This document shows positions 11,107 through 21,674 of a stretch of 64,000 nt of DNA, piece after piece. Position 1 is the stretch's first letter; every line of letters begins with the position of its first letter. Under the pieces are notes generated by a model that was given only the letters and a program-made list of their open reading frames with translations, was not told the DNA's origin and did not search any database. Location of the stretch: positions 38,447,501 through 38,511,500 of the forward strand of contig NC_080591.1 of assembly GCF_029962835.1 (NCBI RefSeq). Direction: 5' to 3'. The DNA comes from Magnolia sinica. Lineage: Eukaryota > Streptophyta > Magnoliopsida > Magnoliales > Magnoliaceae. A program made the position numbers and the translations under genes.

Positions 11107-14100
11107 TGTAACGCCCTGAAAATCGGGGGTCGAGCATAACTCAGCTCCCGAGTTTCAAAACATCACTTATGCAACATATTTAATGATGGATGTATGTTGT
11201 CTGTATGAGTGCATAAAACATGGAATAGATTAAGCCAAACTGCAAACATAATCCAGGGATAAGTGAAAGATGCAAGCGGAAGACTTAAAGAAATATATGT
11301 GTACATGTGCAAGTCCCTGAAATACGTATACATGCCAGGTCATAACTACAGGTGTTGCTTTCAAAATACAAGTATCAAAAATGACATCATCCATTACAAT
11401 TACAAAGAAAACCCAGAATCCCCGCACATCAGGACGTGACTCACATGAACCCGCCTGAGAACTGCATAAAAGAAAACGCGTCCTCATCATCCTCGTAATC
11501 CTGCTCTGCCTCAGGGATCGCGTCAACATCTGCATCTAAGACAGGGTCTGGTTGGTGTTGAAACACCGTCCCAGAATGTGGGAGTGAGTGATCAACTCAG
11601 TGGAACTATACAGTAAAAGTTAACATGTTATCAAATCAGTCAAGCAGTAATGATAAGGCAAATACAATCAAACATGTCCTAACTACTCTTGTTAATGCAA
11701 GGATGTATGTAGAAATGATGCATGCTCTCGCCTGCACTCCCTCAGCGTCTTCATCTTACGGTACGCATGACAACCTCCCGCAGTGCCAACGACTCCTACG
11801 CATATGCAATGCGGTGCATGAACATGATTACCCAGGTGTTATTAGTCCTTTTCATACAGCAGGATTGGGAAGCTAAGGTACCTTCCTCATATCAATTTCT
11901 AAACAGTGATCCATTCTAAGGTCGTCAGTCCTAGACAATCTCATACGATCATATGGTTTTAGGTCGCTGCAAAAGGCTCGTCACCAATCAATGCATGCCT
12001 ATCATACCTTAGTTACTACCCTAAGGCTCGTCGCCTCAATGCAGTAGCAAGGTATGCTCAAGGTCACTACAAAGGGCTCGTCACCAATCAATGTAGGCCG
12101 ACAGCACGAATATAGTGTCCCATACCACCATAATCGACTCACGAGTCTGGTGTGCTCACTGGTCACTACGGAGAGGCTCGTCACCCCAGCGTAGGCCGAC
12201 AGCTCAACCACGGTGTCCCATACCACCATGCACGGCTCATGAGTCTTAGCGGATCAAGGTACAATGGTTAACGGGATTACATCGATAAGTTTGGTACCCT
12301 AGATTCAAACAATAGCGTCCATACATGGTGAACATACATTGGGACAATCAGATTACTTGACGAACTCGACTAGCACGAGCACATGTTGAGTTGAACGACA
12401 TAAAGTGCATAAACACTCCGTGTGGCCAAACCACTGCCGACAACCCTAATACGACTCGATTTTGTTAAACACGTCCTACATGGCGAAAACAACCTCGGCC
12501 ATGAACTCAAGGATTGTTACCGATTTCCTGGACTATTCCATAGTCCCAAACATGTTCAATTATAACAGAGATTCATAATAACAATTTAGAACAGTAATGG
12601 AACAACAATTCTAATCATACAATATGGAAGCATGTGATGAATATCAACTTAGCATGAATTACACCTAAGTAGTGCTTGAAGTTAAACAACAAAGAATGTA
12701 GATTACATGTAGGAAATCATACACACCACTAGGATAGTTGAGAATCTCTTCTCAACGCCCATAATAGGTTAATATATTACACACTTAACCATTCAGACAT
12801 TTCTACAAACACTTAGACTACATAGTCCCACATACATGACGTATGTTGGTGATAACGCACATTTGGACAATTCCTTTCGCCAAGGAGTTGACACACATAC
12901 AACTAGTACAAGTACACGACAATTAATCATGGCAAACACATGTTCATATTTTATACGTATATGATACTTCCTTCATATACATAGAATACACAAATCTCCA
13001 TGTAACACATATATATTAGGAACGCAAAATAAACATCACAGTTGGCATGTGAAATTGCATCCATAACAATAATAAATCATTACCCAACATTGAAAGCCTT
13101 GAAAACCATAACCTATACGAATATAGTCCTCACCTTAATCCAGAAAAGCACAATAGATCTGATTCAGACGATAAGTCTTCGTCAACGGTGACTAGAAAAC
13201 CTAAGGCATGAATAGAAATGAGCTACGGCAACACTTAGACAAGTCTAAGCTCTAACACAGGCTAGGGTTTGATTAACTTACCCAAGAAAGAACTTAGAAT
13301 CGCCAGAATAACGATTCACAAGTGATGGTTTAAGGATACAGAGTAACAAGAAAGAATCTCAAGATGATTCACCAACTTCTCTCTCACTTTCTCTCTCTTT
13401 TCTTCTCTCTTTCTTAGCTAGGGTTAGAAAATTCGTATGGAAAAGAGAGTGAGGGTTTTAAGGTCTTTATATAGGCCTAAAATTGATGAAAATAGCCCCA
13501 GGGCCAAGGTATACTTAGGTTATAACCAAATCAGGCCTATTCCGATCCAACGGAACACTTCTGGTGGTCCTTTTCCACGTGCGGTCGGACTTAAGCTCAC
13601 TGACCATGGATCTAGGTCAAGCTGAGTTTTCGTACCGATCGGATTTACAGATCAGCCGTGGTGGACCAATCTCAATTCAACGGTCACCGAAACTCGATCA
13701 GGTCCACCAGCACTATGACATACCTGGGCCATCTTCCCTGATCCGAGGGTGAAATTGGGTCAGAATCCAACGGTCAGAAAGCTTAGAATCGACGCGCAAG
13801 CGACACGACTCAGATTTCATAAAATTATATTTAATTTCTCAGCTTTCTCACACTCTTTACTCCGGACTCAAGCAAATCGACCCAGGACATCATCTAGACT
13901 TGATTTTTGAGGTGATGGTCAAGCCCATCAAGATGACCAAATTTGTCTAAGATCGACGCTATCGGACTTTTGACGCGCGGTCCAAGTTCGAGACAAAGTT
14001 TCTAAGTACTCCCGAGAGCAACTGGCTTTAGCGTTGAATCCTAGATTTCAGGGTAACATAGCGTTAACGATTCCACAGGTTTTGAGTCCTGCAGATCAAA

Positions 14101-14224
14101 TTTAAAGTGATTTAGACAAATTTCACAAGCAATTGAGTTTAGCGCTAATTAACCCACACATAACTTCTAAGGAAACATAGAGGTAGTACTCAGGTCCTGG
14201 CATGAAATTTTCTGGGTCATTACA
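11107..14224 (-). mobile_element. Solo LTR 'Y'
   Basis: 3,118 bp bounded by TGTAACGCCCTG and GGGTCATTACA with perfect 5-bp duplication TTTGA (11102-11106, 14225-14229). It splits the Sirevirus 5' LTR; the 3' LTR reads straight across this point (22924-22934). No coding, PBS or PPT. A second, partial copy in the opposite direction starts at 63308. It contains a CT-rich tract at 13375-13412 and a ~100-bp tandem repeat at 11962-12240. Confidence 0.88.
11962..12245. repeat. ~100-bp tandem repeat inside solo LTR Y
   Basis: Three units start at 11962, 12062 and 12161, each opening with GGTC(A/G)CT(A/G)C and containing AGGCTCGTC or GGGCTCGTCACC. The last two also share GTAGGCCGACAGC and GTGTCCCATACCACCAT. 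The short open frame on the minus strand here is a product of the repeat. One related unit lies in LTR Z at 24127. Confidence 0.8.
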
Positions 14225-14804
14225 TTTGAGGTGATCCAGAAAACTCAGAGTGTGGGGTTTTTGAATTGTGTAAGCCCACTTGAAAGACACAATTGTAAAG
14301 GTTTTAGGTGAACCTTAAAAAACCTATTTTAGATTAGTGAACGCTAATATCTCGAGGGAGTGGATATTAGGAGTGGAGTAGTTGTGTGGCTGTTGATTAA
14401 CAATTGGTGTACATACAAGCAAACCACTATAATTCTTTGTGTTTGGTGGATGTATGGTTGATTTTTTTCATCTTTTATGGCTTTTAATTGTGGGATGTAT
14501 TTGTGGATGTGAATATTGTAATCTTTATATTTCAGCATTGTGTGGTGAATGTTGTAATAGATTAGTTTCTATTTCTTTTATATCCTCTTGAGTTTGAGTT
14601 TTTGATACTCACCCACATTCTAGTAAGGTTGTCCTACCATAAGCCATTAGTTTTTGGTGTTAGGTTGTCCTTAGAACCAAGTTTGTATCAACCTCTCAAT
14701 ACTTGATTTTTAAGGCCGTTATTTCAATTGGTTATTTACATTTCATTTGGCTATCTTATTATTTATATTCCGCTTATTATTTTTATTTGGCAAAGTCCTA
14801 TTCA

Positions 14805-14825
14805 CCCCCCCCCCCCCTCCCCCCC
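14805..14825. repeat. Poly-C tract at end of Sirevirus 5' LTR
   Basis: C-run broken by one T, about 30 bp before the LTR end; the 3' LTR has the same tract at 23507-23520. Confidence 0.95.
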
Positions 14826-14856
14826 ACTCTAGGACATTTTGCTCGGCCTTTCTAAG

Positions 14857-14869
14857 TGATATCAAAGCC
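14857..14869 (+). promoter_or_regulatory. Primer binding site, tRNA-iMet type (Sirevirus)
   Basis: TGATATCAAAGCC differs from the canonical TGGTATCAGAGCC by two G-to-A changes and lies 2 bp after the LTR end, the expected position. Confidence 0.85.
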
Positions 14870-14924
14870 TAATAGCTTGTTTATTTGGATTTAATTCCTG
14901 AGCTAACCGATCTGAGCATTTAAG

Positions 14925-16460
14925 ATGTCAAATTTTGATAGTCTTTCTATCACTAGGCCTCCACCTTTTGATGGCTTTAATTATGCTTATTGGAAAGCCA
15001 GAATGAGAATATTCTTGAGGTTTATTGATGAGAATGTGTGGCAAGCCACAGTAACTAAATGGACTCCACCTTCTGTTGAAGATCTAGGCCTTGATGAAAC
15101 TAATACTCTAAAAGTTGCTCCTTATAGCACTTGGACCACTCTTCAGAGAACTGAGAGTAATAACAATGCCAAGGCTTTAAATGCAATTACTTGCGCACTA
15201 TCACCAGATGAATTCAAGAGAATTATATCTTGTGATACTGCGAAATAAGCCTGTGAAATCTTAGAAATGACACGCGAGGGTACGACTACTGTCAAGAAAT
15301 CTAAACTACAAATCCTCACTACTAGGTTTGAGGAAATACCTATGGAAGAAAGTAAAACATTTATGGACTTCTATACTATGTTAAATGACATAGTTAACTC
15401 TATGTGGGGTCTTGGAGATAGCATCCCAGAAAGCAAAGTCTGTAAAAAGATACTACGCTCACTACCTAAAAGCTTCAATTCAAAAGTCACGACCATTTAG
15501 GAACTTCGTGATATAGACCATATGTAAGTTGAAGAATTGGTTGGTTCTTTACAAACCTACGAGTTAAGCTTTAAAGCTCTGAAAGGTAAATCTATCGCCC
15601 TTAAATCTTCTAAAAGTATTTCTCATGAAATTAATAATTCTGATTTAGAAACTTCTGAAGATGATATGGCCCTTTTAGCCAAAAAGTTCTATAAGATTTT
15701 CAAAAGTAAAAAGAGGGTTGATGTTCAAAAACCTGTTGAAAAGAAAAGATCAAGATCTAAAAATTAAAAATCTTTAAAAGACAGCCAATGCTACAACTGC
15801 CATGAATATGGGCATCTAGCAAACAAATGTCCCAAAAAGGAAAAACCTAGAAAGAAATGTATGTTGGCTACATGGGATGAATCTTCCTGCTCTGAAGCCT
15901 CTTCTGAGTCAGAAGATTCTGAAACCGAGTCGGGTAATGATGTTAAAGCCCTAATGACTCTAGCCAAGTTCACTTTCTTAGATAATGATACAACCAGTGA
16001 AGAACATCTGGGAAGTGATCATGAGAATGAAGAAGATCTTCAGGATGCTTGTGATGCCCTATACAGGAAAAGTTGTAAAATAGCTGTTAAATTGAAACTT
16101 CAGAAAGAAAAGTTTTCAAAATTGAAAGAGAATTTTGATAATTTGGTTTTGGAAAAATCACACCTTTCAGATTGCTTTGAAAAAACTAAGTGTGACTTAG
16201 ATTTCAAAACATCCCAATTTGAAAACTTAAAATTTGAAAATGAAAATCTAAAACTAGAAGTCTCTTCACTTTTGAGTTTGAAGGACACATGGAGGTATGC
16301 CCAAGGTGACCCTAAATTAGAAAAACTTCTATTTGGATCTAGAAAATGTGGTGATCGATCTAGATTGGGCTACGATAAAAATAGTCCTCCCAAATACAAG
16401 AATACTCCTCCTAAATTCGTTAAAGGAGAGAGTCTTTTAACTCAAAAGGGAAAAGTCTGA
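14925..16460 (+). pseudogene. Sirevirus gag
   Basis: Starts at ATG 14925 (MSNFDSLSITRPPPFDGFNY, typical opening of plant copia gag) and stays in one frame to the stop at 16458-16460, broken by in-frame stops near 15246, 15498, 15524 and 15765. An intact zinc knuckle, CYNCHEYGHLANKC, lies at 15789-15830. After it come an acidic Ser/Glu-rich stretch and a long Lys/Leu/Glu-rich region likely to form a coiled coil (about 16050-16290), an extension seen in Sirevirus gag proteins. Gag packages the element RNA. The frame ends before the protease, so pol must be reached by an untraced shift in this damaged copy. Confidence 0.85.
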
Positions 16461-16679
16461 ATCAAAATATTTCTAAAACATCTAAAACTTTTCAGTCTTT
16501 GAATCTAAAAAGAACCATATCAACTATAAAAATTAGAACCGTAATCCTTTAGTTGAGAAAATTGTAAACTTGCTTAAGGAACTCTTAAAATCTAACTCAG
16601 TGGGTAGGACGTATAACAATTATAAGTAGAAGAAGACCAACTATGTTCCTAAACCCAAAATTGTAATGAAATGGGTCCC

Positions 16680-17123
16680 TAAGGTTGCTTGTTTGGTTGC
16701 CCACACCGTATTCAAAACCACGAGCCATTCAAAGTGGTACCTGGATAGTGGTTGTCCAAACATATGACAGGTGACAAAAGTCTATTCACCAGTCTCAAAG
16801 ACATGACTGATGGTTCGGTCACATTCGGTGATGGCAGCAACTTCAAAATTGTTGGCCAAGGTATGTTTCAACTCTCTAACGTCCCTTTATTTGAGAATAT
16901 TTTATATGTAGAAGTTTTAAAACATAATTTATTAAGCATTTCTCAAATTTGTGATAATAGTCACAGTGTAAAATTTTCAAACCAAAAGTGTGAAATCTTA
17001 AATAAGAATGGTTCTATAATATTAACTAGTCACAGAAATTCTGAGAACTGCTATATAGTTAGTGACTCAAGCTCATCTAAGCTGTCATGTTACATGGTCC
17101 ATACCAATGAGACCGAGCTATGA
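16680..17123 (+). pseudogene. Sirevirus protease region
   Basis: Upstream of the active site the sequence reads KWYLDSGC in one frame; a missing T within TGTTCC (about 16754) moves the rest (SKHMTGDKSLF, then FGDGSNFKIVGQG and LSISQICD) into the main gag-pol frame. The motif D-S-G at about 16745-16752 is the aspartic protease active site, used to cut the polyprotein. The single-base deletion alone would inactivate it. Confidence 0.8.
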
Positions 17124-17960
17124 CATAAGCACCTAGGATATGTACGCTACCACAACTTGTATAGATTGAGCAAAAGTGAATTGGTAAGAGGTCTACTCAA
17201 AATAAAGAAAGTGGACAAGATATGTGGCGAGTGCCAGATTGGTAAACAAACCAGAAGTATTCACAAAAAGATAAAATCCACTGTCACATCTAAACCACTC
17301 GAACTTCTCCACATGGATCTCATTAGACCAACTAGAACGGAGAGTCGAGGGGGCAAAAAGTATATTCTAGTCATTGTAGATGACTTTACCAGGTATACTT
17401 GGGTAGTCTTCTTAAGAGAAAAATCTGAAACTCTTGATGAAGTAAAAAGGATACTTAAACGTATCCAAAATGAAAAAGAGTTACGAGTCACTAAGATTCA
17501 TAGTGATCATGGTTCTGAGTTTGAAAATAGCAATTTTGAGAAATTCTGTAGTGACCAAGAAAAATCACATGAATATTCTGCTCCCAAAACACCACAACAA
17601 AATGGGGCAGTGGAAAGGAAAAATAGGGTGCTTCAAGAAATGGTAAATGTAATGTTAAATAGTATGAAGCTTCCTAAAAATCTTTGGGCTGAAGCCATAA
17701 ATACTGCTTATTATATAATTAACCGTGTTTATACTAGAAAATCAAACAGTAAAATGGCTTATGAAATGTGGTTTGATAAGAAGCCTTCTATCAAATACTT
17801 TCGAGTTTTTGGTAGTAAATGATATATCTTGCGAGACCGAGAACATCTGAGTAAATTTGACACCAAAAGTGATGAAAGGATATTTTTAGGGTATGCTCTG
17901 AATAGTCGAGCATATCGGGTACTTTAAAAAAGGACCGGTCTAATACAAGAATCTATTAAT
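17124..17960 (+). pseudogene. Sirevirus integrase
   Basis: Zinc-binding part: LGYVRYHNLYRLSKSELVRG (the usual leading H block is partly altered) and CGECQIGKQTR. Catalytic core: HMDLIRP (first Asp), IHSDHGSEFENS (second Asp) and NGAVERKNR (Glu), all present between 17310 and 17625, with the usual WAEAINTAYYIINRV block. A stop at 17820-17822 follows FGSK, where copia integrases read FGC, and another follows near 17925. The DDE triad is intact, which is unusual among the relics here. Confidence 0.88.
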
Positions 17961-18224
17961 GTGGTCATTAATGATCATTTGAATACACTTGTCTCAAGTT
18001 CAGAAGATGATGAGGTTCTTCTAATTGATAAACCAGACTCCTCATCTAATCAAAATAACAATGAACTACATTCAAATAAAGATCATCCTACTGATCAAAT
18101 CCTTGAAAATCCTCTCACTGGTGTATGCACGCGTAAACAATTAGAAGATATGTGTAACTACGTGTGTTTTACATCTCAGATGGAACCGGCTAACATAAAA
18201 GAAGCCCTTACTGATGAAAACTAG

Positions 18225-19130
18225 ATTGTAGCTATGCAAGATGAGATCAATCAGTTTGTAAGAAATGATGTTTGGTATTTAGTTCCAAGACCAATTGATA
18301 AACATATTATCGGAACAAAATAAATTTTTAAAAATAAGTCTGATGAACTTGGTAACATTATTAAAAACAAGGCTAGGCTGGTTGTACAAGGGTACACTCA
18401 AATTAAAGGTATTGATTATGATGAAACCTTTGCCCCAGTAACTCGTCTTGAATCAATCAGACAGTTTATATCCATTGTGTGCTTTAAAAAATTCAAAATA
18501 TACCAAATGGATGTCAAGAGTGCATTTTTAAATGGTGCTTTACATGAAGACGTATACGTTGAATACCCAAAGGGTTTTAAAAACCCTAAGCATTCTAATC
18601 ATGTTTATCGCCTAAAAAAGGCACTCTATGGATTGAAACAGACTCCCAGGGCATAGTACAAGAAATTAACTAAATTCTTGTTAAGTCATGAGTTTGTAAT
18701 GGGGAGTGTAGATAAAACATTATTTGTTAAGAAACATAAAGATCATATTTTAATTGTGCAAATCTGTGTTGATGACATTATCTATGGATCTACCTGTGCT
18801 AACTTGACTGTTGAGTTTGCAGATCTTATGAAATCCAAATTCGAAATGAGCATGTTTGGAGAACTAAATTATTTCCTAGGATTACAAGTTAAATAGCTTC
18901 CTGATGGATTCTTCATCTCTCAAACCAAATATGCTCTGAACTTAGTTAAAAGGTTCGGATTTGAGAGTGGGAAGAATTTTGATACTCCAATGAGTACGAT
19001 TCTGAAACTCTCTAAGGATTCAACAAGTAAGAGTGTGGATCTTAAATTGTATCACAATATGATAAGAAGTTTACTTTATTTAACTGCGAGTCAACCGGAT
19101 ATTGCTTTTAACGTTAAAATTTATGTCAGA
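18225..19130 (+). pseudogene. Sirevirus reverse transcriptase
   Basis: Reads from IVAMQDEINQF through [33 protein letters not shown] and [12 protein letters not shown] to the palm motif at 18765-18776, where CVDD replaces the YVDD of the family. It continues LNYFLGLQV and ends SQPDIAFNV. Stops stand where family members have Trp or Gln (before IVAM, in TK.IF, in PRA.YK, after QVK), each explained by one C-to-T or G-to-A change. The frame is that of gag and integrase, so apart from the protease region few indels have accumulated. Confidence 0.88.
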
Positions 19131-19664
19131 TATTAATCGGACCCTAAAGAGTCCCACTTGATTGCTGTTAAGCGAATTTTGTGGTATGTCACTAGTTCAA
19201 CTAATCTTGGTCTTTGGTATCCACATGATACTAGTGTTTAATTAGCTGGTTACACCGATGCTGATTGGGCTGGTAATATTGATGATCGTAAATCAACCAG
19301 TGGTGGTTATTTCTATGTGGGAAACTGTCTAGTTTCCTGGTTAAGTAAGAAACAAAGTTCCATATCGCTCTCAACTGCTGAGGCTGAATATATTGTTGTA
19401 GGTAATGCATGCACTCAGCTAGTATGGATGAAGAGATTACTAAGTGATTATAGAATTACGCAAGAATGTATGATGTTATATTGTGATAACACAAGCGCAA
19501 TTAACATTTCCAAAAATCCTATTCAGCATTCACGAACCAAGCACATTGACATTAGGTATCATTATATTCATGAATTGGTGAAAGAAAAGATAATTTCATT
19601 TGAATATATTCAGATCCAGAATCAACTGGCTGATGTATTCACAAAACCGCTCGATAAAAATTGA
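19131..19664 (+). pseudogene. Sirevirus RNase H
   Basis: Contains GYTDADWAGNIDDRKSTSGG, VSWLSKKQSSISLSTAEAEY, CDNTSAINISKNP and HIDIRYHYIHELV, all classic copia RNase H blocks, and ends QLADVFTKPLDKN followed by TGA at 19662-19664. Open from 19317; one earlier stop replaces a Gln codon. Confidence 0.9.
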
Positions 19665-19804
19665 TTTGCAAAATTGAAATTTAATCTTGGTATGTACAAT
19701 ATGAACTAATGATTTGTGCTCATTTGTATCAATAATGTATGTATATATTATTTTACATTTTTATTTATTTAAATTTATGCAAAATTACACATTTTTTGTG
19801 TTAC

Positions 19805-19872
19805 ACGACCAGTCGAGTACACACTCAACCAGTCGTGGCACGACCAGTCGAGTATATACACGACCAGTCGTG
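19805..19872 (+). repeat. Internal cluster of CGACCAGTCG motifs
   Basis: Four close copies (CGACCAGTCG or CAACCAGTCG) lie just after pol; a CTGGTCGA half-site follows at 19952. Same motif as in the LTRs of this element. Confidence 0.85.
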
Positions 19873-20164
19873 AAATGCATGAATTGGGTTTTTATTTAAG
19901 AAAAAGTGATTTTTCTTCATTTCTTTCTTCTTCTCCATCAAGCCTAACCATGACTGGTCGAACCCATCACTCTATTACTCTCCAATTAGTGATTCATTTT
20001 TTATTTCCTTGTGAATGTAAGTTCTTTGATCATCTTTAATCTTGATTTTTCTTCTTGTTTCAAGATTTATGGTGGTTTGAAAGTGTTTATTTCTTAAAAT
20101 CTGATTTGCTTAGAATCCTTTCATTCCTTTTTACAAACCTTTGTTTCCTTGTTTTCTTATTACA

Positions 20165-21288
20165 ATGGAAAGAAAAAATAGGAAGAGAACCACTCGTGGT
20201 CCCTCTTCTTCCCGTTTCGCACCCATCAGCATGCGTCATCTTCGGCCTCCCGAAGAGGATCCCGAGAGTATGTGGGATTTTCGTCTTAGAAATATTATTG
20301 TTGAGCATGTTGTCATTGTTGATCATCATGAGCGCTTCAACATTGTCCCTCTCCTTCAAGCTGTAGGATGGAAAAACATATTATCTTGGGGCGATCCTAC
20401 ATACCGATCTATTACATAAGGCATGTATGCTTGCATTACTAAGTTCTCTCAAGATGATTTGACATTTACTGTGTCAACTAAAGAAGGTCCAATTAAGGTA
20501 GACCATCATTTGATTTCAACAATCATGAATATACCTATTTTGATGACGGTGTACCCATATCCACTTTGCAAGCTAGACCTTCTGAAAATGCTAAACAATT
20601 GACTACGAGAATCTCTGTAACATGAATGCAAAATGGAACGGCGGTACTGCGCTCAGTTCCAAATATATGTTGCCCAGATATAGGGTCTTGCATCAGATTT
20701 TTATTTCCAATGTCTATCCTTGCTCAGGTAACAAGACTGAGCTAACCTCTTTTATGGCCCGTATTATGCATTCTGTTGTAACTGGCATCTATATCTGTCT
20801 TTCGTCTTTATCTATCATCATATTATTCAGTTTCATCTTCATCCTGGTCATAGCGATATTCCTTTCACTTATCTTATGACTGCCTTAGCTAATTATGCTT
20901 TGATAGCTATGCCTGTTGGAGAAGGTTTTATTAATCTTCGTCCATTAACAACTTTAATATCAACAAGATGAACTTGGAGTTGGCACCTAGTCAAGTTGAT
21001 GGGAATGCTAGAGGAGATGAAGAAGCTGAAGAAACTGATGCTTTACCTCAAGAAGATGTTAATATGGATGATTTATTTGATTAACTTGATTCAAATTCAA
21101 AGGTTGACCCTGATTATTAGCCTTCTGGTTTCGCTGAGAGGTTGCATACTCTTGAGGAACAGGTGGCTCAGATTTGTGTAACCCAGGATTCTCAATTTTC
21201 TTATATGCGTAAATATATGAGGCGCATTACTAAGGGTTCACATCAAATTGATTCATCTATTCATGCTCCCTCTTCAGGATCTGACTAG
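20165..21288 (+). pseudogene. Extra ORF downstream of pol in the Sirevirus element
   Basis: ATG at 20165 starts MERKNRKRTTRGPSSSR, a basic N-terminus. The frame reads VPLLQAVGWKNILSWGDP to a stop at 20417-20419, then continues as CITKFSQDDLTFTV and, after shifts, RVLHQIFISNVYPCSGNKTE, then an acidic tail (GDEEAEE, EDVNMDDLF) and a LHTLEEQV coiled-coil stretch, ending at TAG 21286-21288. It occupies the env-like position of Sireviruses, but I see no signal peptide or clear membrane anchor. The core resembles the 'putative plant transposon protein' families; function unknown. Confidence 0.65.
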
Positions 21289-21662
21289 TTTTGTTTTAAT
21301 TGGATGGTATCTATAATAACTTTATTCTAACTCTTTTCCCTATGACTGCTTGGATAATGTTGTTTAAACTCTTATCTATTCAGATACTTTGTTTTATTTG
21401 AATGAGTAGTTATTTATTCTACATACTCTCTTATTATCATATGTTTATCATTATTCGCTTCCTTTATCATGTTGTGACAAAAAGGGAGAGAATATTGTTG
21501 CATGAATATGAAGATATATATATATATATATATCTTTTTTTTGCAGAGAGTAGTGGATAAAGGGGGAGAGTGGATTATTGTGCATATATCATAATATGTT
21601 TGTGCAATGTTTTTCTGAATATCTATTGCATATTGTAATTTTGGTTTTGTCACAAATTTGAC

Positions 21663-21673
21663 AAAGGGGGAGA
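21663..21673 (+). promoter_or_regulatory. Sirevirus polypurine tract
   Basis: AAAGGGGGAGA lies one base before the 3' LTR; the same tract sits at 9840-9850 before the middle LTR. Confidence 0.9.
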
Positions 21674-21674
21674 T

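Larger units (their letters stand above)
9852..14854 (+). repeat. Sirevirus 5' LTR, interrupted by solo LTR Y
   Basis: Begins TGAAAGTGCTATG next to the polypurine tract and ends GCTCGGCCTTTCTA just before the PBS; the partner LTR ends CCTTTTCA. Without the nested 3,118-bp LTR and one 5-bp duplicate the length is about 1.88 kb, equal to the 3' LTR. By eye the two differ at roughly one base in ten over the first 200 bases, so this is not a recent insertion. It carries the CGACCAGTCG array (10325-10670) and a poly-C tract near its end (14805-14825). Confidence 0.88.

Noticed and set aside
12002..12229. 75-codon minus-strand frame with internally repeated peptide
   Set aside because: Explained by the ~100-bp DNA tandem repeat in solo LTR Y.
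20087..20359. 90-codon minus-strand frame
   Set aside because: Antisense shadow of the extra ORF of the Sirevirus element.
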